64,000 nt of DNA from NCBI GenBank assembly GCA_000783305.1, contig JROE01000004.1:620001-684000 (forward strand), in the 5' to 3' direction. The position numbers and the translations under genes were made by a program. The notes beneath the pieces are model-generated. The model saw only the letters and a program-made list of their open reading frames with translations, searched no databases and was not told where the DNA came from. This DNA is from Sphingobacteriaceae bacterium DW12 (GTDB lineage: Bacteria > Bacteroidota > Bacteroidia > Sphingobacteriales > Sphingobacteriaceae). Each line of letters opens with the position of its first letter. The first letter of the stretch is position 1. Shown in pieces: positions 1 through 6,974 of the stretch.

Positions 1-570
1 ATTTCCAGCTTGATTTCGCTTCGTCGAGTGGGCGGATATGACCCTGATTACAAAGAAATGCAGACGCTTTACAACACGCTTAGCAAGCAGGTGCGCAGTT
101 CGAAAGAGGGTAAAGAATTTCAAGACTACCTAAAGGTACTGTCTAAAGTTGCTATTGGAAAACAGGCCCCAGACTTCAGTCAAAACGACACAACCGGAAC
201 TCCATTTAAATTGCGCGAGCTGCGAGGGAAATATGTATTGTTGGATTTTTGGGCATCATGGTGCCCGGATTGTAGAGTAGAAAGTCCAGATTTAGTCGCT
301 ACTTACGAAAAATTTAAGGGTGACCGATTCGAAATTCTTGGAATATCCTTCGATAAAGACAAGCAGTCATGGACCAAGGCAATACACGTCGATAAAAGGC
401 ATTGGAAACATGTTTCGGATCTTAAAAGATGGCAGAATGACATTGGGACACTATATGGTGTTAAAGCAATCCCACAGAATGTATTGATTGACCCGAATGG
501 CAAAATCATCGCGCGTAATCTTCATAAAGAGGATTTGAACAAAAAATTGGCCGAGGTGCTCGGAAAATAA
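1..570 (+). CDS. TlpA/ResA-like thioredoxin-fold oxidoreductase, 3' part
   Basis: The reading frame is open from base 1, so the gene starts outside the window; the TTG at 10 is internal. The visible part has a short alpha-helical stretch followed by an AhpC/TSA-type thioredoxin domain with the redox motif WASWCPDC and the later cis-proline segment KAIPQNVLIDPNG. In Bacteroidota such proteins are usually periplasmic, with an N-terminal DUF4369 domain, and reduce disulfides of exported proteins. The missing N-terminus means signal peptide and DUF4369 cannot be verified. It ends in a strong terminator hairpin. Confidence 0.85.
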   Translation: MSSLISLRRVGGYDPDYKEMQTLYNTLSKQVRSSKEGKEFQDYLKVLSKVAIGKQAPDFSQNDTTGTPFKLRELRGKYVLLDFWASWCPDCRVESPDLVATYEKFKGDRFEILGISFDKDKQSWTKAIHVDKRHWKHVSDLKRWQNDIGTLYGVKAIPQNVLIDPNGKIIARNLHKEDLNKKLAEVLGK

Positions 571-600
571 GGACGGGGAATCCCCGTCCCCTTGTTTTTT
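571..600. terminator. Bidirectional terminator between the TlpA-like gene and radA
   Basis: GGACGGGG (571-578) pairs with CCCCGTCC (582-589) around a 3-base loop, followed by CTTGTTTTTT. T-rich sequence on the other strand also suits radA, whose stop is 5 bases away on the minus strand. Confidence 0.85.
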
Positions 601-604
601 CAGA

Positions 605-1990
605 CTAACCAAATAAAGCGCTAAAGAGATCTTCTAATTTCGCGACCGGTCGTATCGCAATATTATATTTCTTAGAAACAAGTCCTTTGGTATTGAATTT
701 TGAAATAAATACCCCATCAAAACCAAGTTTTTCAGCCTCAGCAATCCGTTGCTCTATACGGTTTACAGCTCTAATCTCACCTGATAATCCTACCTCTCCA
801 GCAAATGCTAAATTGGATTGTATAGGCATATCCTGTTGTGAAGAGATAATAGCAACGATAACGGCTAGATCAATGGCAGGATCTTCGACGCGAAGTCCTC
901 CTGCAATATTCAAAAATACATCCTGCGCGCTCAACCTGAATCCAAATCGCTTCTCCAGTACGGCCAATAACATGTTGAGCCGCTTGGTATCATAACCTGT
1001 GGATGACCGTTGAGCATTTCCGAAAGCTGAATTACTGACTAAGGCCTGCACTTCAATCATCATCGGTCGCATTCCTTCAAGCATCGCGGCAATAGCTACT
1101 CCACTTACGGGCTCATCTCGTTGAGAGAGCATTATTTCAGAAGGATTGGAGACTTCCCTTAGTCCGGACCCCTGCATTTCATAGATACCTAATTCCGAGG
1201 CGGATCCAAATCGATTTTTTACCGCTCTCAATATGCGATACACATGGTGTCTATCACCCTCAAACTGTAAGACTGTATCAACCATATGCTCCAATACCTT
1301 AGGGCCAGCAATAGAGCCATCCTTAGTGATGTGTCCAACGATAAATACGGGTGTACTTGTTTCCTTCGCAAATCGCAGCAATTCGGCGGTGCACTCCCTG
1401 ACCTGAGAGACAGACCCAGGCGCGGATTCTATTTGCGACGAATGTAATGTCTGAATAGAATCGATAACGATTACATTGGGCTGTACGGCCTCTATCTGTT
1501 TAAATATGTTTTGAGTAGATGTTTCGGTCAGGATATAGCAATTGGCCATAGAAGACTGCGAGAGCCGCTCAGCTCGCATTTTGATTTGTTGCTCGCTTTC
1601 CTCGCCGGAGATATAGAGCGTCTTTACCTGCGGAATGGAAAGTGCCAATTGGAGCATCAACGTAGACTTCCCAATTCCAGGTTCGCCCCCAATCAATACT
1701 AACGACCCTGGTACAATCCCTCCGCCAAGCACCCTGTTAAATTCATGATCCGGGGTCAATATCCGCGACTCATCTTGGTACACGATCTCGTGAATGATAG
1801 CAGCTTTATTTGCTCGCTTTGGTGTAGCACTAGCAGTGGTGCTCCGCCATTCGGGAACTTTAGAACTGCTCTTTTCGACGACTTCCTCGACAAAAGAATT
1901 CCACTGTTTGCAAGAAGGACACTGCCCCATCCATTTCGGGGATTCGTATCCACAGTTTTGACAGAAATATGCTGATTTAGTTTTCGCCAT
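605..1990 (-). CDS. radA: DNA repair protein RadA (Sms)
   Basis: RadA is a RecA-like ATPase that drives branch migration of recombination intermediates in the cytoplasm. The 461-residue product has the usual order: a four-cysteine zinc finger (C10, C13, C24, C27), a RecA core with Walker A GGEPGIGKST at 101-110 and the RadA-specific KNRFGS motif near residue 258, then a C-terminal Lon-protease-like domain that lacks a protease active site in this family. Length and architecture are complete. It stands alone, convergent with the upstream thioredoxin gene. Confidence 0.97.
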   Translation of the reverse strand: MAKTKSAYFCQNCGYESPKWMGQCPSCKQWNSFVEEVVEKSSSKVPEWRSTTASATPKRANKAAIIHEIVYQDESRILTPDHEFNRVLGGGIVPGSLVLIGGEPGIGKSTLMLQLALSIPQVKTLYISGEESEQQIKMRAERLSQSSMANCYILTETSTQNIFKQIEAVQPNVIVIDSIQTLHSSQIESAPGSVSQVRECTAELLRFAKETSTPVFIVGHITKDGSIAGPKVLEHMVDTVLQFEGDRHHVYRILRAVKNRFGSASELGIYEMQGSGLREVSNPSEIMLSQRDEPVSGVAIAAMLEGMRPMMIEVQALVSNSAFGNAQRSSTGYDTKRLNMLLAVLEKRFGFRLSAQDVFLNIAGGLRVEDPAIDLAVIVAIISSQQDMPIQSNLAFAGEVGLSGEIRAVNRIEQRIAEAEKLGFDGVFISKFNTKGLVSKKYNIAIRPVAKLEDLFSALFG

Positions 1991-2130
1991 TTCACGAAAT
2001 TACTAAAATTTGTTGGCCAGTACAGCCTATGAGATTAGCCTTTTCTTTTTTTCTTGTCACGGCTAATGCACATGACCCGATCTGCACAACAGCTCCTGCA
2101 CACCACACCCATCAGAAGCTACAAATTACC

Positions 2131-4287
2131 TTAAATGAACAAGCTCTGCTTTTGCCACATTGACTTATAGACGGAATCTTGACTAAGAAGTTGGGTGTGA
2201 TTTCCCTCTTCTATAATTTGACCATCCTTAAGGACCATAATATTATCGGCATGTGCTATTGTACTGAGACGATGTGCAATAATAATCAATGTCTTCCCTT
2301 CGTGACTCATTTTGACCAATACACGCTTAATTACTTCTTCAGACTCAGAGTCTAACGCAGAGGTCGCCTCATCCAAGATTAGGATTTCGGGATTACGATA
2401 AAGTGCCCGAGCAATCGCAATTCTTTGCTTTTGGCCGCCAGAAAGAAACGTTCCATCTTCCCCAAGTTGCGACTGAAATCCTTCGGGTAGCTTTTCTATA
2501 AAAGACAATATTCCCAAAGACTTAGAAAGATCTAGAATTCGTTTGAAATCTGGATTGTCATCACCTAACGCTATGTTTTCGATGACCGTGCCCGAGAAGA
2601 GGTTGATCTGCTGCGGCACTACAGATATCAACCCTCTAAGTGAACGATGTGATAGATAATTAATGTTGTAGTCACCAATGGAAATCTTGCCCCCTTTAAT
2701 AGGATAGAGATGCTGCAACAATCCTGCAAGTGTCGTTTTGCCGGAACCACTGTCACCAATAACCGCGGTTGTAGTACCTTTTCGAAATACACAATTTAAA
2801 TTTGTAAAGACGTCAACGCGGCTACCATAACTGAAAGAGACTTCTTCCAATACAATGTCTCCTATTGTATCATGCTCCATGTCAATTTTTGTGGTTTGCT
2901 CTTCGGTGTCGAGATCCATGATTTCAAAAAGACGGTCCGCAGCAATCAATGCATTTTGAACCAGTTTGTTCATACCGATCAATTGTGTAACGGGGGTTGT
3001 AAGATACCCAATTAAGGCGTAAAACGAAAAAAGCTCTCCTGGAGATATTGTTTTGTCGATTACATATCTCGACCCAATCCACAGCAAGATGATAGTAAAA
3101 AAGCGAGACAGAAATTCGGATGCATTCTGAGAAAAAAGAGTATTGAGTACCGATTTATATAGTGATTGGAGTAGCCGACTAAAGCTATTGTCGGTCTTAT
3201 TATTAGCATATCCCTCGACCCCAAATTGTTTTATCGTCCGCATGGCATGGAGTGATTCCACCAAATGAGATTCGAGTTCGGCGTCTTCTTCCATAATCCG
3301 TCTTTCTACTTTCCTATTTAAAGCGTTGGATATCAGGTAAACTACGATATAAAATGGAATAATCAGGATCATCATCATAGCTAACTGCCAATGATAAGTA
3401 AACATGAGTATAAACGAGAAAAGGACAATAAATACATTGACCACAATCTGTATGGCTGCATCGTTGATAAACGTTCGGATTTTAACGGCATCGTTCACTC
3501 TTGAGATAATCTCCCCTACTTGCATGGTATCAAAAAAACGTTGCGGCAGTCGCAAAAGATGTTTGTAGTACCCAAGGATAAGAAATCGATCGATTCTCTG
3601 CCCAGTTTGAAGTACGATGATACTTTTCATCGAAGCGATAAAAATCTGGAAAAACAGAATGATCAACATTCCTACCGAGAGGATATTCAACAGTTGCAAA
3701 TTTCCGTCAATCAACACATGGTCCGTCACTTTTTGGATGTAGATTGAAGTCGACAGTCCTAGCAATGTATAGATAGCCGCACCGACTATCGCTTGTAAAA
3801 TAATACTGCGATGTGGATGGATAAGACTCCAAAAGCGAGAATAAATATTAGATTTCCCATCTCTTTGCTCAAAATACTCATTGGGCTCCATCAAGATTAA
3901 CACACCAGTCCAAATTTTGGCAAACTCCGTTATTCGTTGTTCTATTATTTTGCCCATAGCGGGGTCCATAAATTTCAATTTATCCTTTTTTATCTCATAG
4001 ATGACAACATAGTGTGCCATACCGCTTTCCAAAACAACATGTGCAATGGTAGGAAGCGGAACTTGTGAAAGAGCATTCAAATCCCCTTTTACACCCTTTG
4101 CATAAAAACCAAGGGCCGACAGTCCTTCAATCATACCAAGGACGTTGGTTCCTTTTATATCGGTGTGGCATGACTGACGTATTTTGGCAATCGGCAGTTC
4201 TAACCCGTAGTATGTGGCAACCGAAGAAATACAAGCGGCTCCACAATCCTTATAATCATGTTGCAATACTAAAATTGGTGCTTTCAT
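2131..4287 (-). CDS. Peptidase-containing ABC exporter (C39 domain, double-glycine peptide processing and export)
   Basis: The 718-residue protein has the three-part build of bacteriocin/peptide exporters. Residues 1-130 are a C39 cysteine peptidase with catalytic C15 (motif QHDYKDCGAAC), H92 and D108. Residues about 160-440 are the transmembrane domain. The C-terminal ATPase has Walker A GDSGSGKT (511-518), signature LSGGQ (615-619) and Walker B ILILDE (635-640). The family cleaves a leader after Gly-Gly and exports the mature peptide. All catalytic residues are present. A matching GG-leader peptide gene lies 1.3 kb away on the same strand (5558-5707), and an HlyD-like gene lies 46 bases upstream, probably in the same operon. 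Family certain; cargo inferred. Confidence 0.95.
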   Translation of the reverse strand: MKAPILVLQHDYKDCGAACISSVATYYGLELPIAKIRQSCHTDIKGTNVLGMIEGLSALGFYAKGVKGDLNALSQVPLPTIAHVVLESGMAHYVVIYEIKKDKLKFMDPAMGKIIEQRITEFAKIWTGVLILMEPNEYFEQRDGKSNIYSRFWSLIHPHRSIILQAIVGAAIYTLLGLSTSIYIQKVTDHVLIDGNLQLLNILSVGMLIILFFQIFIASMKSIIVLQTGQRIDRFLILGYYKHLLRLPQRFFDTMQVGEIISRVNDAVKIRTFINDAAIQIVVNVFIVLFSFILMFTYHWQLAMMMILIIPFYIVVYLISNALNRKVERRIMEEDAELESHLVESLHAMRTIKQFGVEGYANNKTDNSFSRLLQSLYKSVLNTLFSQNASEFLSRFFTIILLWIGSRYVIDKTISPGELFSFYALIGYLTTPVTQLIGMNKLVQNALIAADRLFEIMDLDTEEQTTKIDMEHDTIGDIVLEEVSFSYGSRVDVFTNLNCVFRKGTTTAVIGDSGSGKTTLAGLLQHLYPIKGGKISIGDYNINYLSHRSLRGLISVVPQQINLFSGTVIENIALGDDNPDFKRILDLSKSLGILSFIEKLPEGFQSQLGEDGTFLSGGQKQRIAIARALYRNPEILILDEATSALDSESEEVIKRVLVKMSHEGKTLIIIAHRLSTIAHADNIMVLKDGQIIEEGNHTQLLSQDSVYKSMWQKQSLFI

Positions 4288-4333
4288 CTAAATCGGGAAT
4301 GGATGAGGATTAAATATAGTGTCTAGAACACCG

Positions 4334-4825
4334 TTAGGGGACCATAATATCTTCCAATCGGCCAAAGGCTAATTGCCAAAGGGTACGTTCAGCGACACTG
4401 AACCTAGCGGTCAACGGATGCCCCTCTCCCACAGTAATCTTATAACCATCTTTAAGTGATAAATGATTTTCATCAGTTTGGCAATACACCTTTATGTACG
4501 ACTCACCGGTGGTAGCATCTAGTATTGGTCTATTGTCTGTATCAATCACTGTCGCGCTCAATGCACCCCATAGCTGAGAGGGGTATGCATCCATATGTAT
4601 CGATACTAATTGTTGACTTCGAAGCAGTCCGATCGATGACAAGGGCAATCTGCACATAATGACCAAAGAAGGACTGACCCCACTGAGGCTGTCCTTTTTC
4701 AAAGCTGATACCACCCCTCTTGCTGACGTATAAATAGGAATTTTAATAAACGGGGTAGCAGCCAGCAATAGAAGAAATAGGCCAATGCTCCCGATGTATA
4801 TACCATTATTTTGTGCTTTTATCAT
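4334..4825 (-). CDS. Short HlyD-like membrane-fusion protein lacking the hairpin domain
   Basis: The 163-residue protein has one N-terminal membrane segment (about residues 10-29), the usual short stretch with an ARG-VVS turn, and then directly a C-terminal beta-rich domain resembling the HlyD barrel (VSIHMDAYPSQLWG, then ATVIDTDNRP and VGEGHPLTARFSV). Typical adaptors are 350-450 residues, with a long coiled-coil hairpin and lipoyl domain between these parts; here that middle is absent, with no frameshift. It lies upstream of the C39 exporter in the same direction, so it probably works with it in the inner membrane. Whether it can reach an outer-membrane TolC-type channel is doubtful. The family call rests on motif pattern and neighbourhood. 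Confidence 0.7.
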   Translation of the reverse strand: MIKAQNNGIYIGSIGLFLLLLAATPFIKIPIYTSARGVVSALKKDSLSGVSPSLVIMCRLPLSSIGLLRSQQLVSIHMDAYPSQLWGALSATVIDTDNRPILDATTGESYIKVYCQTDENHLSLKDGYKITVGEGHPLTARFSVAERTLWQLAFGRLEDIMVP

Positions 4826-4891
4826 AAAAACAGAACAGTTGCTCCTCCATTTAATGGAAATAGTTATAAATTAGCTTAAAGATTTTTACCT

Positions 4892-5554
4892 ATGCCCGCC
4901 ATATTTGATATTTTGCCGACTTTTTCCGAATCACCCTATTCGTATATAATTGTTCCAATCATCTTGGTTGTCAGCATTATTGGATTCTATTATAAACCCG
5001 TTTTCCACGCATTACTACTTCACCCCTATGAAATATGCCGAGGCAAACGGTTACACACCGTGCTTACCTCGGCACTAATACATCGCAATTGGTTGCATCT
5101 GCTGATTAATGCTGTTCTTATTTACTTTCTTCTGTTCGACTTGTATGGACTCATAGAACAGGAACAGAGTGCTCAAGCTGCGCTTTTACTCTCTCTATTG
5201 CTTATCTCGAGCTTCATCGGTGTTCCCAATTTGATTCAATCTTACGTCAAAAAGAACGATTTTGGATACACAGCGGTAGGATCATCAGGTTTAACATTCG
5301 CTCTATATGGTTTCAGTTTTACATACTTCCCTTTAGAAAAAACACAAAGTTTTTGGATAGAGGGAATAAAAACTAACTCTCACCTTTGGTTGGCAACTCT
5401 TATTGTAATTCTCTTACTTGCCTTTATTCCTAAAAGCAAAATAAATAGAGGATTACACCTAGTCGCATTTTTGTTAGGTTCAATCTCTGCTATTCTAGTT
5501 AGACCACAATCCTTAAGCGAATTTATTGAATCCTACAATTTTTTGTTAAGTTGA
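4892..5554 (+). CDS. Rhomboid family intramembrane serine protease
   Basis: A 220-residue, strongly hydrophobic protein with about six membrane helices. Rhomboid hallmarks are present: HRNWLHLLIN, containing the H-x3-N pattern (H69, N73); GSSG with catalytic serine S132; and the late-helix histidine H189 in RGLHLVAFLLGS. It is therefore predicted to be an active protease cleaving membrane-embedded substrates. It is divergent from the HlyD-like gene, and its stop codon lies only 3 bases from the stop of the convergent double-glycine peptide gene. Membership of the peptide-secretion locus (processing, signalling or immunity) is inferred from position only. Confidence 0.85.
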   Translation: MPAIFDILPTFSESPYSYIIVPIILVVSIIGFYYKPVFHALLLHPYEICRGKRLHTVLTSALIHRNWLHLLINAVLIYFLLFDLYGLIEQEQSAQAALLLSLLLISSFIGVPNLIQSYVKKNDFGYTAVGSSGLTFALYGFSFTYFPLEKTQSFWIEGIKTNSHLWLATLIVILLLAFIPKSKINRGLHLVAFLLGSISAILVRPQSLSEFIESYNFLLS

Positions 5555-5557
5555 TAT

Positions 5558-5707
5558 CTATTGGAAAAAGTATTTAGAGATAATATCCCAGATATCCTTT
5601 TGCTTGGGGTTTCCCCGACCACCGCCGTTGTAAGATTTTTGCTCTTCAAGGCTCAGTTCTGTCAAATTAACGCCTTCTTTTTGAATCTGTTTTTCTAAGT
5701 TTTTCAT
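5558..5707 (-). CDS. Double-glycine-leader secreted peptide (bacteriocin or pheromone precursor), 49 aa
   Basis: A small ORF starting at ATG 5707 and ending at TAG 5558-5560. Residues 1-29 form a charged leader ending LSLEEQKSYNGG, which fits the C39 leader rule: Leu at -12, Ser at -11, Glu at -8, Gly-Gly at -2/-1. A third Gly follows. The predicted mature part, residues 30-49, begins GRGNPKQKD and ends in an amphipathic stretch, IWDIISKYFFQ. It is about 20 residues, net charge near +2, with no cysteines. A C39 exporter and HlyD-like adaptor lie nearby on the same strand, and an XRE regulator is divergent. Promoter and operator-like dyads lie upstream. Bacteriocin versus signal cannot be decided from sequence. 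Confidence 0.82.
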   Translation of the reverse strand: MKNLEKQIQKEGVNLTELSLEEQKSYNGGGRGNPKQKDIWDIISKYFFQ

Positions 5708-5736
5708 GATGTTATGGATTAAAAAAATTTATAATC

Positions 5737-5744
5737 CAAAACTA
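5737..5744 (-). promoter_or_regulatory. -7 box of the double-glycine peptide gene
   Basis: TAGTTTTG on the minus strand matches the Bacteroidota TAnnTTTG -7 box, 30 bases ahead of the peptide start. The first operator-like dyad (5767-5781) covers the expected -33 area, so binding there would be expected to affect this promoter. A small inverted repeat (GGATTA / TAATCC, 5716-5737) lies in the leader. Confidence 0.55.
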
Positions 5745-5766
5745 GATTTAGGGGCAAGGCGGCACC

Positions 5767-5832
5767 ACAACCCCTGGTTGTACTCTACAACCCGGAGTTA
5801 TAATCGCTATATTTTCTACAACCCTAGGTTAT
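5767..5832. promoter_or_regulatory. Three tandem operator-like dyads between GG peptide and XRE regulator
   Basis: Three 15-bp elements share the plan ACAACC-N3-GGTTGT. Copy 1 (5767-5781) is a perfect dyad. Copy 2 (5787-5801) reads ACAACC-CGG-AGTTAT. Copy 3 (5818-5832) reads ACAACC-CTA-GGTTAT. Start-to-start spacings are 20 and 31 bp, about two and three helical turns, which puts them on one face of the DNA. They occupy the intergenic space between the divergent peptide and XRE genes. The natural reading is binding sites for the XRE protein, controlling both genes; that is inference. Confidence 0.7.
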
Positions 5833-5878
5833 AATTTTTAATATTATTATATTTAGGCATTTTTAATCTGTACAGGTT

Positions 5879-6178
5879 ATGGAAATCGGAGAGCATATAC
5901 GAATCAAAAGAGAGAACCTAAAAATATCTCAAGAAGCAGTAGCCTATAAGCTGGACATGTCACAAGCTGCCTACTCTAAAATTGAGCGAGGAGAGACTAA
6001 GGTCAAAGTTGACCAAATCTATAAAATCGCTGAGTTTTTTGGCGTCAGTGTGTACGAGCTACTCCCTCCGTCGTTAGCAAGTGATGTTACCCAAGAAAGC
6101 ATATTTGGTCTATTATGGTATGCCGCTAAGTGGGGATTTTCAACCTTAGTAAACAAAGTAAAAGGTCTTTTTAAATAA
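5879..6178 (+). CDS. XRE-family helix-turn-helix regulator
   Basis: The 99-residue protein has a Cro/CI-type HTH over residues 6-62 (LKISQEAVAYKLDMSQAAYSKIERG region). A C-terminal tail follows, ESIFGLLWYAAKWGFS then KVKGLFK, rich in aromatic and basic residues and likely an amphipathic helix. Such a tail is not part of the DNA-binding domain and could mediate dimerisation, membrane contact or peptide sensing. The gene is divergent from the GG-leader peptide, with three dyads between them, so it is the likely local regulator, probably autoregulated. Family is clear; target and signal are inferred. Confidence 0.9.
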   Translation: MEIGEHIRIKRENLKISQEAVAYKLDMSQAAYSKIERGETKVKVDQIYKIAEFFGVSVYELLPPSLASDVTQESIFGLLWYAAKWGFSTLVNKVKGLFK

Positions 6179-6307
6179 TAAAATCCGTCCCCCACGTCAA
6201 TTTATTATAGCCTAAACATCGTCCGAAATTACCGCTAATCAAATGCAATAAGCCCGCTGAGGGAATACCATTCCGTTTCCTTCTTCGGATAATCTAGTAA
6301 GGGCTTA

Positions 6308-6664
6308 TGTAGAAGTTTATTATACTCGTTTGAAACCACATCCTTCTTTTTTGATTCAACACCCATCCGCATCAAACATAGTTTTGTCTCGTTCGATTCG
6401 ATGTTGATCTCGTATAATGCAGAGATGGCCTGTTTCGAGGCTACGCTATTCTAGGTTGACCTAAAGATGGTCTCATTTGACCCAAAGGTGGTCTCATTTG
6501 GATTAGGGTTCCTCTGATTCACGCTAAAGTTGGTCATGTTTGATTCATAGGTTTTCTGGTTTGAACCTATGTTAGTCTACATTGATGTGATGTTGGGCGC
6601 ATTTGACCCAAAAGTGGTCACGTTCGATCTAAAGTTGTGCTCGTTTCGTCCAGAGGTCATGACC
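6308..6664 (+). repeat. Degenerate 21-bp tandem repeat array (heptad-repeat pseudogene)
   Basis: About 17 consecutive 21-base units can be laid out without gaps, each starting near TTTGA. The clearest are at 6455, 6476, 6602 and 6623 (TTTGACCCAAAGGTGGTCTCA is the best unit minus one base of context). In frame the units encode heptads with consensus FDPKVVS: VDLKMVS, FDPKVVS, FTLKLVM, FDPKVVT, FDLKLCS, FRPEVMT. Stops at 6452-6454, 6515-6517 and 6548-6550 break the frame, so this looks like a decayed heptad-repeat gene or an old minisatellite. Earlier units (6308-6454) are weaker. No intact product is proposed. Confidence 0.65.
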
Positions 6665-6928
6665 TTGGGCAGGATTTCCGAATATCCAAATTTCAATCGC
6701 GACATGTTCAACACTATGATAGATTCTTTATGGCTGTGTTTATCGGCATTAATCCACCTGTATTTGCGATAAAATAAGGAGTTTCGCTAACGACCAGCAT
6801 CCTCGTCTTAAAATAATCTAGCAATTTCAGAAAAGGATTTGGGATGACAGATGAGTCTCGAGGAAAAAAGATAGGATACGTTTGCGAAAGATGACTTCCA
6901 ATCGCAAGTTTCAAAAAGCTAAAATAAA
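6665..6928. other. Intergenic stretch without convincing gene
   Basis: After the repeat array, one repeat-like unit tails off. Short open frames exist on both strands (for example 6714-6914 on the minus strand, 66 codons), but none has a signal, domain or credible start context. No function is assigned. Confidence 0.4.
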
Positions 6929-6964
6929 CAACACAGCTGATTTTAGTTGGTAATCAGCTGTGTT
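6929..6964 (-). terminator. Terminator of the DUF4374/TonB receptor operon
   Basis: ACACAGCTGATT (6931-6942) pairs with AATCAGCTGTGT (6952-6963) around a 9-base loop. On the minus strand it is followed by GTTTATTTT. It lies just past the DUF4374 gene. Confidence 0.8.
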
Positions 6965-6974
6965 GCTTTCCAAC

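Noticed and set aside
6714..6914. 66-codon minus-strand frame after the repeat array
   Set aside because: No start context, domain or conservation-like pattern.
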